Below, in pieces: positions 1-11,959 of a DNA stretch of 64,000 nucleotides. Source of the DNA: Onchidella celtica (lineage: Eukaryota > Mollusca > Gastropoda > Systellommatophora > Onchidiidae); the NCBI GenBank assembly GCA_963931925.1, contig OZ007571.1:62901589-62965588 (forward strand), given 5' to 3'. The stretch's first letter is position 1, and each line of letters opens with the position of its first letter. The notes under the pieces are model-generated. The model saw only the letters and a program-made list of their open reading frames with translations. It ran no database searches and was not told where the DNA came from. The position numbers and the translations under genes are program-made.

Positions 1-36
1 TTTGCAATCAATGTTTTGGGGGTTAGGGTTAGGGTT
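1..36 (+). repeat. Short interstitial TTAGGG stretch
   Basis: GGGTTAGGGTTAGGGTTA is present at about 19-36, two to three units of the animal telomere repeat. It is too short to be a telomere and is followed by unique sequence. The array could extend left of the window, but it does not begin at base 1, so this is probably a small interstitial or chance motif. Confidence 0.5.
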
Positions 37-2298
37 ACAAATACTAAACCCAACCTTTTGATAAGCCCGCTCAAGTCCCCTCTTTAGTGTGTTTTCTAGA
101 CTAGCGCGGACGGGGGGCGACCTTGAACTTTCTGTCCCGCACGTATATTTTATAACATTTCCTTCCCCAACAAAGAAATTTATTATGAGGTAGATGCACA
201 ACTGATTCAAATCGTTCGACCAAACACAACAAAAGGTTTCACGGTTGGGTTTTTCAAAGCCAATTAATGAGATGATAGTAATACAATACTTTGAGGATGC
301 GCAATTAAAGAAAACTCAACAAAATAAAGAAAGCAAGCAGGAGAAGGAAAAAATGAATTTAATAAGGTTTCTACATGACCATCTAATGTTTAAACGAACT
401 TCCACATTTTCAGAGCCTGAAGAAGACGTTGGGATAATTGAAACGAGTCAAGAGCAAACCTCCCCCGATCCACAACTTAAACATTATTGTCGAAACAGCT
501 TTATGTAACTCTAAAGAATACATATACATGATTCTAGTGATAAGGCTGAGAGCTCTCACCTCCGACATGGACACAACAATGCGGCTACAGTTTGCTGAAC
601 TGCTCTTAGCCCTCAAGATGCACTCTCAACAATTAATGTATCCGTTTTTTCTTTCTCTATTTTCTTTTGGGAAAAAATGAGCACACAGGTAAGTTTTCCC
701 AACAACTGTCAACTTGAAATTGTTTCAAGGCGTATAACCTGTCAGATGCAAATGAAATTTCCAGGCCACAAACTATCCCATCCGTGGACAAGTTATGGCC
801 TGAGGGTTTGTGTTCCGTCGCCACCGAGAGAGCACACTACAGGCTCGATGTGTCGCTAAAATATTTTAGTTTCAATCAACGCCAAGCGTTGTTAGCATGT
901 TCAGTGTGCCGACACAACACTTGAGTGAATGGATATCAGCTCAAAACATCAAATGAGGCTTTTTTTTTTATTTAGGGAAACCACTTGAATAGAATAAGTG
1001 TGACTATAGCAAAGATTAGTGGTATAGGAACGGTTCTGGCAGATGGCAAATGAGGATGATTTTTTATTCTCTTCCTCTCACTTCTGTTAACTATGGACGC
1101 ACCAGAAACGGAGAGGGGAGAAAGGGAAAGATTCAAGTACTGGTACATTATTTACTTAGTGCTGTCAGAAGATCAGATAAAACACAATTATTTATTTTTT
1201 TCTGCACGCGCCGAAGATTGAAAGAATGCGTACTGTCTCGATATTGAAGCTCGTTTTCGAATTATCAAAATCTCTCCATCCGATCAGAACAATTTTATGC
1301 TCGAAACTGTGAACCCCAGCACGAATGGATGAATTAACGGGGAAGTGATGGAGCAGGTCGAGGAGAGTATAGAAACACAGCCACTTTGCATGAAATGACC
1401 ACGACATCGTTCCTGTCGCATTTAATACACTTAAATGCCATTCTAAGACTTAAGAAAATCATTAAGCTGATGATTCTGACATTCAGTGCTATGCACTCAC
1501 TGGAGCATAATGCACCTGTCATCTTAGCAGCCTCATGAAGAGAAGGCCTAAAATATGTCGAGGTACATACCGTGAAATGAAAAAGAACCTGAAATGACCG
1601 TGTATGAAAAGAAATACAATGAAAAACAAAATAAAGATAATGCACTGGCCAAGGTTTCATATAGGACCAAGGTTTGTTGTGTGGGTTTACCTGTGTGAAC
1701 CTGTGGATGGAATTTTAGAGTTTCCCCACCACCATGGCCGATTCCCCTCCCCCACCCCCACCCCCACACACACACAAAATACCATCACGTTTTATTCAGG
1801 CCTAGCGTATGCACAAGAGCATGTCACATAGAAAATGACACTCGAAATGTATGTTTGGTTACTGGTCTGGTCGAGTTCACTTTCGCACTTGGAAAATGTT
1901 TAGGTCACGCCACAAGGCTAAAGACGCTGGTACCTTGCATTGTATGATGCCCACCTTCCATGGACCACTGACAATAATTATTTTCTACCCTGTATCTTGC
2001 ACTACGCCGTTTGAAAATTAATGCAATTGCACTTTACATTCTGACGAGGTCACTTTTAAGCAAACCTCTTCCTATACCAAGAGAAAACCTGTAGTGATTA
2101 CAATTGTGTGCGCTAATGTGTGTTCTAGTATCACCTAGGCTTTCTCGCACAATAATTATTCTGTCTCTTTAAGCACAAAGCTTTTGACATTTTTCCTAAC
2201 ACTTGTTGAAGAAATGAGAAGCTGAGAATCAAAACATTCTAGGCAGAAAGCTGACCTACTTAGCGTCTTGGCTCTCCTCTCCCGACTGTGCAAAGACA
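37..2298. other. Non-coding DNA without recognisable genes
   Basis: Only short open frames of 60-108 codons occur, none with a recognisable domain. A CCCCCAC/ACAC-rich patch lies near 1745-1780. ATG AGC ACA CAG followed by GTAAGT at 677-694 could mimic a start exon with a splice donor, but nothing else supports it. Confidence 0.5.
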
Positions 2299-2420
2299 CC
2301 CCCCCCCCCCAAAAAAAAAACAAACGGTACGGAATATTAGTTTGCCACTCTCATGCATTCGACTACTCTAAACTAACCCCACACCCCCACGTACACCTCT
2401 CTCTCTCTCTCTCTCTCTCA
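2299..2420. repeat. Homopolymer C/A junction and CT microsatellite
   Basis: A run of 12 C followed by about 10 A at 2299-2320, and a (CT)n run at 2397-2419, separated by 75 bp of C-rich sequence. Confidence 0.85.
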
Positions 2421-5390
2421 AAATAAAAACAGGAGGGCTACAACTGATGTCCTGACGGACTACTTGGTGAATTGGTGCCCTGCTAGAGGGAAGAAAAAGC
2501 AACAACAAAAACAAACCAAATAATTTTCTCACTGACAGCTATGATGAAAAATTACGGGGTCTTCAGGGAAAAAAAGGTTCTGACCCCGATTATTAGAGCG
2601 GATGTCTGCTGATTGAAAGTTGTCTGATTCATTAACGCTCTCTCCATTTATTCATCCATTGCCCCATTCATCACTGAGCAGCAGTGCCGCAGAGAGAGAT
2701 GCCAGCAGTAAAGGACTGGCTCTGGTAGGGGTTTCAAATTAAGGACCTTCATCACGTTTACATGAACATAGTGACCAGGGGAGTATAGGGGAACAGTCGA
2801 TGGGAATCCAATACAGTAATGACAGCGAGTTCCGCTCTCTCCATTTTTTTTTTCATTATTCCATCTGTTAGTTGCAGTCCGAATCCTTTCTAATCATTCA
2901 AGGAATTGTTGCGTTGTTCATGTTTGGGACCATGGAACATTATTCACTGTGCACAGAAAATGGGGAAAATGCCACGAGCTCGTCAGCCGTACCGATATAC
3001 TGTGGAAAATTGGTCACACAATAAATACAACAGCAGGAAGGAAGGAAAGAAAGTAACAGGAATGGAACCAGCTTACTGAAATACCAACAACATCAACAAA
3101 AACAAACAACAACTGACAAATTTAACCGACTTTTCGTAACTAGTCTTTGATAGATTTGTTTAATACTGTTTTATATGATTTTTCCAATGATAACTCTCTC
3201 TCTCTCTCTCTCACACACACACAAAGCTTATTTGAATTATTTTGTTTGAAGATCACAAGCGATCAAGGAAAGGTTCAATTTAAAAGAAAAATTACTCTGC
3301 TGTAATTCAGCAGGACGATTTCAAACTAATATTTTTTTCTCCTCTTTCTGAGACCACCCAGAATGATTTACATTGTGGTAAGACACCACGAGCCCTATCA
3401 CAACACCGTACAAGTGCATTAGCAAACTGCAACTTTTTGCCACATATTCTATGAACTCCTTGATAGAATTTCATCCTATTTTCTATTGAGTAAGAGAGTG
3501 AGCAATAGTTCAGATATTTTAGAAGTGAAAACGTATTTAAGATGAGGTATACATTTCAAATAGACCTGTTTTGTTTTTCTTTAATTCCCTGCTCAGTTCC
3601 ACGATATTCTAAATTTCAGATGCATAATTATGAGATCTTTCGTTAGAGTTGTAAGTGTTATCAACGAATAAAACTTTCTTCAAGAAGGAAAGTATTTCAA
3701 ATGCATTACTGTTAGTTAGATAGTAAATATAATCCAGTTGTTGCAGTGTCCGCTACAGTTTTGTAACTTTACAATGTTACTTCACTGGGAGAAGGGCGTG
3801 GTTAGGGACTGCCAGAGGTCGTTTCCGGTGCACGTTTTGACAGACTCGGCTGGCATCATGAATCAGAGGGAGCCAAGTGGCACCGAATACAAAAAATGGA
3901 AAAAGTGGGGGAAAGACCGGAAAGAGAGATGATTCACATCTCTGAACAAGGCACCAGGAGCAAAATGCCCCACCCGCTGTTATTGTTACTGTTTTCGCAA
4001 TACTAACAAACCGGAGCTCGCCTTCAAATACGTCTGGAAAATATATACTCCAGCTCAACGCAGACTGTTTCGGGTAAGCCTTTGATAACACAACCGACTC
4101 GCCGCTTGCTGCCTTTTCAATACTGACCGTAAGAGCGACAGTCGAGATGCCAGCGGTTGTGTGAGCTAAAGTTGAAAAAAGCTTGATAATCAATATTAGT
4201 AAATGCGAGTAAGTCCCATCCCCATCTCCAAAAACGAGAGAGAAAAATTCCACAAAGAGTCACTTTAACACTCAGAGATAAAATTCCTTGTAAAACTTGC
4301 GCGCCATTTCCGTTCAATCAGCACACGAAATTGAAGCCCCTATTTAATTTTCTTACACTGAAACACTGCAATACTGTGAGTGATCATTCTAAGCCCCACG
4401 ATTTTGGATGATGTTCTAGTTAAGGAAGAAAAATTAAGCAATCATTCATTTGACTCCAAATCCCACCACTTGTGGACTGCCCCATGATGGTGACAGGCCA
4501 GTCACTGAGCCGCAATAATAAAATATGAATCTGCACTCAATACCAGACCAACAGTAGAAACCAGGCATATAGCATGGCAAAATAAAAATTCTGTTTATGA
4601 ATATTATTATATTATTGTGACCTGCAAAGTGCGTACACTGAATTCAAAATGTGAAAAAAAAAAACATGCAAAAGTATCAAATTATGACAATATTATTCTC
4701 TGATGAGACAAAGCAAATTCAGTGTACTGCGGCCAATAATTAAAACAAAAATGGCGTAAAATTTTGTTTTTGCAGAAGAGTTTCATGTCATAGGACGCAA
4801 AAGGATTTCATTATTCAGGAGGCAAAAGAAGTGTATAATACAGGCAAAGTACGGATGCCATGAATTTCATTGATTCAAAATAATTGGTTCTTTTATGTTT
4901 TATAAAAATTGAAAGAATAATTATCTGTGTAGACTTATAGTCTCACGTGGCTCAATAAATTTAATTGATTTAAAATATGGCTCTTATGTGTTATAGAAAT
5001 GATGAAAAGAAAATCCCCAGCAATGGGCGGAAGTAGCTGATAGGAAAAGAGTGTGGCCGGGACGCGGCACCAGAGAGTACCGTAAGGATTGTATATGGCA
5101 AGGCCCATAAACCTGGTGTATGTAGACTGTTTGTGTTAGCACCATCTGCACACAGGCGGAAACCAGAAATGTCAAATGATGAACACAGCTCTATGCTGTC
5201 CCATCTACACAAACATACGAATCAGATTCCGGAGTTCGGCGTTCACAGAAATCCCCACAATGGGAGAGGAAACGATGGGGTTATTGCATCAGATTGTCAC
5301 AAACTACCAACTTTTGGCATGTCCTTTGAATTCGGAACCGTGCAAGGATTGTTTTAAATCTTCTGCCTTTTGTTACACAGCCGTTTACTT
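2421..5390. other. Non-coding DNA with minor simple repeats
   Basis: Holds a (CT)n(CA)n microsatellite at 3194-3223 and a diverged two-copy duplication at 4860-5010. The longest open frame (minus strand, 4253-3777, 158 codons) has no recognisable domain and is hydrophobic, low-complexity sequence. I see no supported gene. Confidence 0.5.
4860..5010 (+). repeat. Diverged two-copy tandem duplication
   Basis: GAATTTCATTGATTCAAAAT and following bases at 4862-4914 are echoed by AAATTTAATTGATTTAAAAT at 4958-5010, including a shared TTATGTNTTATA stretch. The copies are about 96 bp apart and clearly diverged. Confidence 0.5.
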
Positions 5391-5394
5391 CCTT

Positions 5395-5663
5395 GTCCCC
5401 CCACCCCCATCCCCTTCTCTACCCGTCTCTCTGTCTCTGTCTCTCTCTGAGTGTGTATCCCTCCTCTCCGCTCCGCATTCGTTCTGTGATGGCGGTGCTA
5501 TTGCTGTTCCTCTCGCTCTTTCTATCCGTTCTTTTTCCTCCTGTGTTCTATGTGCGTGTGAGTGTGTGTAAATGTGTATGCGTTCTTTTTTGTCCTTCCT
5601 CCTCATCTCTCTACCTCCTTCTTTCGTTTACTTACACACACACACACACACACTCTCTCTCTC
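5395..5663 (+). repeat. Pyrimidine-rich block with CA and CT microsatellites
   Basis: CT/CCT-rich sequence ending in (CA)10 at 5634-5653 and (CT)n. It keeps several frames open for 70-147 codons only because the composition lacks stops. The predicted peptides are Ser/Leu/Pro-rich low complexity, so I do not call a gene. Confidence 0.75.
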
Positions 5664-8040
5664 CCCCTACCCCTTTTCCAAGATGTCTATGTGTGTGTTG
5701 CACCTGTATTTTGCTTTCAGTACATAAAACAGATCCATATTTCACTTCCACTACATCCCTGTCCCACCTGTTATATCCTTCTCACATTCAGTTGCACTTT
5801 CACCTCTCCAAACTTGCCTTTTGCACTGCAGACTGAGCTAAAACGTACTGAGACCAAACTACTTTTAAGGCGTGAAATACTCCACTGTCTCGGCAACAAG
5901 AAGGCAAAAAGTCACGTTTGACACTCAGACCTTTCCCAGAAGATTCATGCCATATGCCCCAAGCTGGTGTTACTTCACTTTACCTCATGAGTTGTGCAAG
6001 TCAAGTGTTTGCTCAACCTTTGTCAATCCAAATGAAATAGTTCACATACCCCCCCCCCCCCAACCCCACACACCCAAATCTCTCAATGCCCAAGCAAATC
6101 TTGAGTTTTAATCTCTAAGATTTCCTTCCCGAATGTTCTATCATATTACATAATACGTAAATCTTCGTCATCGTTTAATGAAACAGTCTACAGCAAAGCC
6201 CCCCCCCCCTTTATTTCCCCCAATGCCATAGCACTTTTGTTTGATTATCCCACAGCCGCGTATACATGACATATTGAGACCCGCTGACACTAGACCATAC
6301 ACAACACTGTCGGGAATTCCAACATAGAACATTTCTGTTTTGATTCAGATTTACATCATCAATTTCATTCAACAGAATGGTATGATCTGTAGTCTCATTG
6401 GAAGACGACTATCATAAGATTTGGATACACCATTTTAGTAAATAACAGCGGAGGAGTATAATTTACAGTAGCATTGCGTGAACTTGTGTGTGTGTGTGTG
6501 AGGGGGGGGAGAGAAGGGCAGAGGATGGGATATGGAGAGAGAGAGAGAGAGAACACGGCGCGGCTATTTACATACAGAGACGCCAAACGGGGCTGTAAGT
6601 AAGGTCGGGCACTTTATACAAACCAAAACGAGCGATAGAATATGGGAACAGGCCAACTTTCACGACAGCCACTAACCGTTTCCCTTTACAAATGAATTTG
6701 ACAAAAAAGTACGCCTAAAGCAAACTCTTTTCTTTCAACTGACACGTTTTTTGTTGTTGTTGTCGTCGTTGTTGTTGTTGTTGTTTCATTCTCGTAACTC
6801 TTTGGACTACTGTGATACCATTATTTAAAGGCAGAACATATTGATTGAATAACAGTAACTGAAAATAATAATAATAATAATAATAAATAACATTAGGAAA
6901 ACTCTGTAAATAGGTCTGGTTCCAAGTTTTAGTACAGCTATTTCTCATATTTAGAGCAAAGAACACTGAAACTCCACCGGTCTAATGCAAGAAAACAATA
7001 AGTGATGAAGAGATGAGCAGTAAGACTTATTTCAGATTAACCATTTTGAAACGATGGTCCACCAACGACACCGCAAAACAGTTATTTCGTACAGGGTAAC
7101 ACTGTGCATAATTGTGCAGTTATAAAAAAAGAAAGTTGCACTCTGTTGTACTGCTCTCGGTATCAAGTGCTGTTATCCTCATTATGTAACTCGTATGACA
7201 AGAAGATTTGCACTGCATGAATTATCATTCATTACAAAAATAATAGTGTCTATAAGTATATGGTTGATAAAAAGCTGCCTCTCAATGAACATCCTGGTAC
7301 AACTCTCTGATGATAGTTGCATGTGATGACAAATGAAAGCTAGCTGTCCTTGTAAACAGGAAAAGCCTATTGTACAAACATGAACACGCTGAAGTGTACT
7401 TATCTACTTAAAAGACCTATTGAAAAATGGTTTGTGTTGTTGTGCTTTGTTTGTAGCCTACTCGTGCATAAGCTCTCGTGTGCTACATACTGCGCTGTTC
7501 CGCGACTGAATGTACAACTTTGAGATATATATAGCGTTTGAATAGAATAGCGCATTTTGTGTGTGTTTTTCAGGGAAAGAGGTGGGGGGAAAGGGGAGAA
7601 AGAGAGAGAGAAAGAGATTAAACGTGAATGTAAAACAGCGTATTTACGCCGCACTTCAACATCATAGGCACTGTGACCTTCAACAAAATGCTGGACGTTT
7701 ATCATTTTCAAACCTGTGTATCATGTGATTATTTATGATTTATTTATCTTTGTTTAAGTGTCGACTCATATTGGCAACGTAAACACACACACACACAAGA
7801 GATACTTTTAATGCAACGACCAGACTTCCTTAAAAGCGGTCGTGAGTGAGCATAAAGCAAAGTTGACAGACGTTAAAAAAACGTCCAACATTTCCCTGGA
7901 TTTCTTTGCAAATGTCTCTGTTCGTCTCTTGACAAACTAAATGCCTAATCTCTCTCTCTCTCTCCCCCCCCCCCCCTTTTTCTTCTTTTGATACTAAAAG
8001 AAATGGTTGAAAAGAAGACATTACCGAAAAGAAAAGAAGG
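5664..8040. other. Non-coding DNA with scattered simple repeats
   Basis: Contains a C13 tract at 6049-6061, a C tract near 6199-6209, a GT/G/GA patch at 6485-6552, (GTT)n at 6752-6784, (ATA)n at 6864-6886, a GA-rich patch near 7576-7617, (CA)n at 7784-7797 and a CT/C tract at 7950-7977. No supported gene. Confidence 0.55.
6752..6784 (+). repeat. (GTT)n microsatellite
   Basis: About eleven TTG triplets with two TCG interruptions. Similar GTT or AAC runs recur through the window (3090, 12909, 29911, 34325, 45680), often next to a T or A run. Confidence 0.85.
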
Positions 8041-8084
8041 GAATGACACTTCACTTATAGAAATGAAATGATGGAAAATGTTAC

Positions 8085-8626
8085 ACATTTATTAAAAAGA
8101 GATAAAGGGAAATGTTAGACATTTAATGAAAAAATGGAAGGACATATTAGACATCTAAAGAAACAAAATAAAGGGAAATACTAGACATTTAATGAAACAA
8201 AATAGAGGTAAATGCTGGACATTTAATGAAACAATATGAAAGGAAATACTACTAGACATTTAATGAAACAAAATAAAGGGAAATACTAGACATTTAATGA
8301 AACAAAATAGAGGTAAATGCTGGACATTTAATGAAACAAAATGAAAGGAAATACTACTAGACATTTAATGAAACAAAATAAAGGGAAATACTAGACATTT
8401 AACGAAACCAAATAAAGGGAAATACTAGACATTTAATGAAACAAAATGAAAGGAAATACTACTAGACATTTAATGAAACAAAATAAAGGGAAATACTAGA
8501 CATTTAACGAAACCAAATAAAAGGAAATACTAGACATTTAATGAAACAAAATAAAGGGAAACAGAGTGGACATTTGATGAAAAGAAATACGGGGAAATAT
8601 TAAGACATTTATTTAAACAACACTGA
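8085..8626. repeat. 34-37 bp minisatellite with ~105-bp higher-order units
   Basis: About 16 tandem copies starting with ACATTTAATGAAACAAAAT and ending in a CTAG or CTGG variant. Three variant types recur in the order 34 bp (AAAGGGAAATACTAG), 34 bp (GAGGTAAATGCTGG or an ACGAAACC variant) and 37 bp (GAAAGGAAATACTACTAG), which gives a higher-order period near 105 bp. The outer copies (from 8085, and after ~8550) are more diverged, as expected if the array grew from the middle. A barely recognisable copy may lie at 8051-8084. No coding potential is seen. Confidence 0.92.
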
Positions 8627-8947
8627 GACAAAATAATTACGTATAAATAATAAATAATTTTCACATTGTTATAAACTGCACCATTAAGATAAGAAAAGAA
8701 GGGAACCAATTTATTATCCCGTAAGGGAAATTCACTTCCACAGAGCGTTTAAGAACACGTACATGGTACACACATCTAATGCATCATTACATAAACCAAT
8801 CATAACTCAATAAAAGGCATATTACATGAAACAACATTGTAGGGAAGCTTAATAAAATACGGCACACATCTCGCAATAATGTCTTGTTGATGTGAATTGC
8901 GGAGGGCAAAAACGATCTTGCGTTTCTTTCACGATATCCGGTGAAGT
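8627..8947. other. Unannotated spacer between minisatellite and retrotransposon
   Basis: AT-rich DNA with no ORF, repeat or RNA gene that I recognise. It separates the minisatellite from the 3' end of the LINE by about 320 bp. Confidence 0.6.
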
Positions 8948-8957
8948 TCATACCAAT
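8948..8957. repeat. Target-site duplication, copy next to the element's 3' end
   Basis: TCATACCAAT directly abuts the (ATG)4 tail and is identical to 12201-12210. The match stops on both sides at the element boundaries (preceding base T versus G). Confidence 0.8.
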
Positions 8958-8977
8958 CATCATCATCATTGCCTTTC
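8958..8977 (-). repeat. Minimal 3' UTR and (ATG)4 tail of the RTE-like element
   Basis: Between the TGA stop and the target duplication there are only 20 nt, reading GAAAGGC and then AATGATGATGATG on the minus strand. A tail of short repeats rather than poly(A) is typical of RTE elements and marks where reverse transcription starts. Confidence 0.8.
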
Positions 8978-11959
8978 TCACACTGGATCAGGGTATAGGC
9001 CACCAACAAACACTTTCCATCCCTCTCTATCATGGGCCAGCCTCTTTACATTATTCCAAGTCTTTCCGCTTCGTTGCACATCATTTTCTCTGGCTCTTCT
9101 CCACGTTCCGCGCGGCCTTCCTCTTGATCTCTTGCCCTGGGGATTCCAATCCAATACCTTCTTCGCGATGCTGTTTCCTGGCCTCCTGAGAGTGTGGCCG
9201 ATCCATCTCCATCGCCTCCTACCAATTTCCTCTCTGACTGGGCTCTGTCTTGTTCTTTTCCAAACAATTTCATTGCTGACCTTGTCTGTCCATCTGATCT
9301 TAAGTAGCTTCCTCAAACATCTGTTGATGAAAACTTGGATTCTCTTTATGCAGGCCTGGGACGCATTCCAAGTCTCACATCCATACAACAGGACTGACTT
9401 CACGTTCGAGTTGAATATCCTCAGCTTTGTTTTTAGAGATATATCCTTGGTTCTCCAAATCTTGCTTAAGGACGTGAAAGCTGCCTGTGCCTTTCCAATT
9501 CGTGCTTTGACTTCTGCCTCTGTTCCTCCCTTATTGTCAATGATACTACCAAGATAGCAGAAGGACTCTACATCTTCCAGTGGTTGATCTCCTACTTTGA
9601 CTTGTTCGCTTGGGGGTGCAACAATTTTTAAGACCTTCGACTTCGCAGGATGTATCCTCAATCCAATAGATTCTGAAATTTTGTTTAGAGCTGTAGTCTT
9701 TGCTTGCATCTGGTCGTGTGTGTGCGACAATAGTGCCAAGTCATCTGCAAAATCTAGATCGTCCAGCTGTGTCCATGGGGTCCATTGTATGCCATTTCTT
9801 CCTCCATTGGTGGTTTCTTTCATAAGCCAATCAATCACCAGAATAAACAGAAATGGGGACAGCAAACAACCCTGCCTAACACCAGTCTTGATATCAAAGC
9901 TGTCAGTAAGCTCACCATCGTGTACGACTCTGCAACTTGTCCCCTCATACATGCTCTTGATAAGATTCACCATCTTCTCTGGGATTCCATAATGTCTCAA
10001 TATTCTCCACAGCGTTTCTCTATCGATGCTATCAAAGGCCTTCTCGTAGTCAAGGAAGTTCACTATCAGTTGGGAGTTCCACTCTAGCGACTGCTCTACT
10101 ATAATTCTCAGCGTGGCGATCTGGTCGGTGGTTGATCGATTACTCCTGAAACCAGCTTGCTCCTCACGAAGTTTTGGGTCTGTTGCATTCTGTATTCGCT
10201 TGAGAAGAATCCGATTGAAAACCTTTCCTGGGATGGAGAGAAGTGTGATTCCTCTGTAGTTACTACAATTGCTGAGGTCCCCTTTTTTTGGAAGCTTCAC
10301 GAGGTGTCCTTCCTTCCAGTCCTTTGGAAACTTGCCTCCGATCCAAATCCTCGAGAATAGTGAGTGCAGATCCTCTGCAGCCCCAGCAGCATCTGCCTTC
10401 AGCGCCTCTGGTGGGATCTGGTCTGGTCCAGCTGCCTTGCCTCGATTTAACTGCTTTATGGCATCATTAATCTCTGCTTTAGTCGGAGGGTCGCAACTGA
10501 TCGGTAAATCATTTCTTGCGGGTAGAATGTCGGGTGGGTTGCTTGGTGGAGGTCTGTTCAAGAGGCTACTAAAATGTTCTATCCATCTTTTTGCCTGAGC
10601 TTCCTTTCCAAAAATAGCCTTCCTGTTGCAATCCTTGACAGGAACTTCCGGTTTTCCATATTTTCCAGCAAGAGTCTTTGTAGTCTGGTAGAGGATCCTC
10701 GTGTGTCCTCCTGTTGCTGCCTTCTCTGCTTTCTCTGCTAACATTCCTATGAACTCCTCTTTGTCTTTTTTAATTGATTTTTTGACCTCTTTAGCTGATG
10801 CTCGGTACTCTTCCTGGTTACCAACTCTTGAGCTTCTTGTACGACTTGCATTTACCTGTTCTTTTAGGTCTCTTCTTATCCTTATCAAGTCCAGTGATTT
10901 TTGACTGATCCATTCCTTGTGTTCCACTTTCTTTTCCCCAAGAACATCCTGACATGTCGATGTAAATACTCCTTTTACCTTAGCCCAGTGAGTCTCCAAA
11001 TCTACTGTCTCTTCGAGGTCAACAAGGGGTTTGAATCTATTCCTCAGTGTCAGCTGGAACTCTTCCTTCTTGTCTCCATCCAGAAGGCTCACTTGAAACT
11101 TTCTCCTCTTTGTTCCTGCTCTGGTACCTTGTTTCTTGAGGCGGAGTTTGAGTCTTGCCAGCAGCATGTGATGGTCAGATCCAACATCAGCTCCTCTCTG
11201 TACTATGACATCCTCCAGTGAGCGTCTGAATCGTCGGGTGATGCAAAAGTGGTCAATCTGGTTTTCAGTTACTCCATCCGGTGAAATCCAAGTGGCCTTA
11301 TGGATCCTCTTGTGTGGGAATACTGAACCTCCAATCACATAGCTGTTAAATGCGCAGAAACTTGCAAACCGCTCTCCATTCTCATTCATTTGTCCCAAAC
11401 CATTGCACCCCATAATGTCCTCATACCCTGTATTGTCCTGTCCTATCTTGGCATTGGCGTCTCCCATTATAATGTTCACATCTTTTCTTGGCAATGTGTC
11501 AACTATTTCCTGAAGCTGGTTGTAGAAATCGTCCTTGTCCTCATCGGTTGCTTCATTTGTTGGGGCGTATATCTGCACAATGTTCATGTTGATGTTCTTG
11601 TTCTTTGTAGTAAATGATGCCAATATAATTCTCCTTCCGTAGGGTTCCCATCCCCTCAGTGACCTCTGGGCGTGCTTGCTCAAGATGACCGCTACCCCTT
11701 CTGTATGCTTTTTGTCCTCCCTTCCAGAATACAAAATCTTTTCCCCAGAATTAAGTTGTTTCAGTCCGGACTGTATCCAGCGGGTCTCGCTAACTCCAAG
11801 TATGTGCAGTCTGTATCGCCTCATCTCCATTGTAACCTGGGCACTCTTTCCTGCTTCATACATGGAGCGGACATTCCACGACGCAATCCGGAGTGACTTG
11901 TTTGATGAAGGAGCAGTCGGGCCAGTGGAGTCCTTTCGGCTTTGTCCATTGTCCTTCAT
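8978..11959 (-). CDS. RTE-like retrotransposon polyprotein: AP-like endonuclease plus reverse transcriptase
   Basis: 993-residue protein that would nick target DNA and copy the element's RNA into the nick. Residues ~23-275 form an endonuclease/exonuclease/phosphatase domain: SWNVRSM near 27, GVSETRW near 55 (catalytic Glu), YAPT near 131, GDAN near 166, IDHF near 235 and SDHHML near 261, so the usual catalytic residues are present. The reverse transcriptase follows: YRGITLL, QAGFRSNRSTTDQI, FLDYEKAFD near 635, GVRQG near 693 and the active-site FADD near 737. The C-terminal ~120 residues carry RRRWRWIGHTLRR and GKRSRGRPRGTWRR, a Trp/Arg-rich tail I associate with RTE-type proteins. No frameshift or stop interrupts it. 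The start is the first in-frame ATG (11959). The frame stays open upstream to a TAA at 12115-12113 but has no other ATG; a TTG at 11995 would add 12 residues. There is no separate ORF1. Confidence 0.93.
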   Translation of the reverse strand: MKDNGQSRKDSTGPTAPSSNKSLRIASWNVRSMYEAGKSAQVTMEMRRYRLHILGVSETRWIQSGLKQLNSGEKILYSGREDKKHTEGVAVILSKHAQRSLRGWEPYGRRIILASFTTKNKNINMNIVQIYAPTNEATDEDKDDFYNQLQEIVDTLPRKDVNIIMGDANAKIGQDNTGYEDIMGCNGLGQMNENGERFASFCAFNSYVIGGSVFPHKRIHKATWISPDGVTENQIDHFCITRRFRRSLEDVIVQRGADVGSDHHMLLARLKLRLKKQGTRAGTKRRKFQVSLLDGDKKEEFQLTLRNRFKPLVDLEETVDLETHWAKVKGVFTSTCQDVLGEKKVEHKEWISQKSLDLIRIRRDLKEQVNASRTRSSRVGNQEEYRASAKEVKKSIKKDKEEFIGMLAEKAEKAATGGHTRILYQTTKTLAGKYGKPEVPVKDCNRKAIFGKEAQAKRWIEHFSSLLNRPPPSNPPDILPARNDLPISCDPPTKAEINDAIKQLNRGKAAGPDQIPPEALKADAAGAAEDLHSLFSRIWIGGKFPKDWKEGHLVKLPKKGDLSNCSNYRGITLLSIPGKVFNRILLKRIQNATDPKLREEQAGFRSNRSTTDQIATLRIIVEQSLEWNSQLIVNFLDYEKAFDSIDRETLWRILRHYGIPEKMVNLIKSMYEGTSCRVVHDGELTDSFDIKTGVRQGCLLSPFLFILVIDWLMKETTNGGRNGIQWTPWTQLDDLDFADDLALLSHTHDQMQAKTTALNKISESIGLRIHPAKSKVLKIVAPPSEQVKVGDQPLEDVESFCYLGSIIDNKGGTEAEVKARIGKAQAAFTSLSKIWRTKDISLKTKLRIFNSNVKSVLLYGCETWNASQACIKRIQVFINRCLRKLLKIRWTDKVSNEIVWKRTRQSPVREEIGRRRWRWIGHTLRRPGNSIAKKVLDWNPQGKRSRGRPRGTWRRARENDVQRSGKTWNNVKRLAHDREGWKVFVGGLYPDPV

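Noticed and set aside
1..36. Telomere end
   Set aside because: Only two to three TTAGGG units, followed directly by unique sequence; a true telomere would have a long array.
677..694. Start exon ATG AGC ACA CAG with GTAAGT donor
   Set aside because: The donor is good, but there is no promoter evidence and no downstream exon; matches this short are expected by chance in 64 kb.
3777..4253. 158-codon minus-strand frame
   Set aside because: It is hydrophobic with no recognisable family, and composition does not distinguish it from the surrounding non-coding DNA.
5176..5921. Overlapping open frames of 119-147 codons rich in Ser, Leu, Pro and His
   Set aside because: They lie on CT/CA low-complexity DNA where stops are rare, and no domain is recognisable.
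8085..8626. CRISPR array
   Set aside because: The units are contiguous near-identical repeats with no unique spacers, and the context is eukaryotic; it is a minisatellite.
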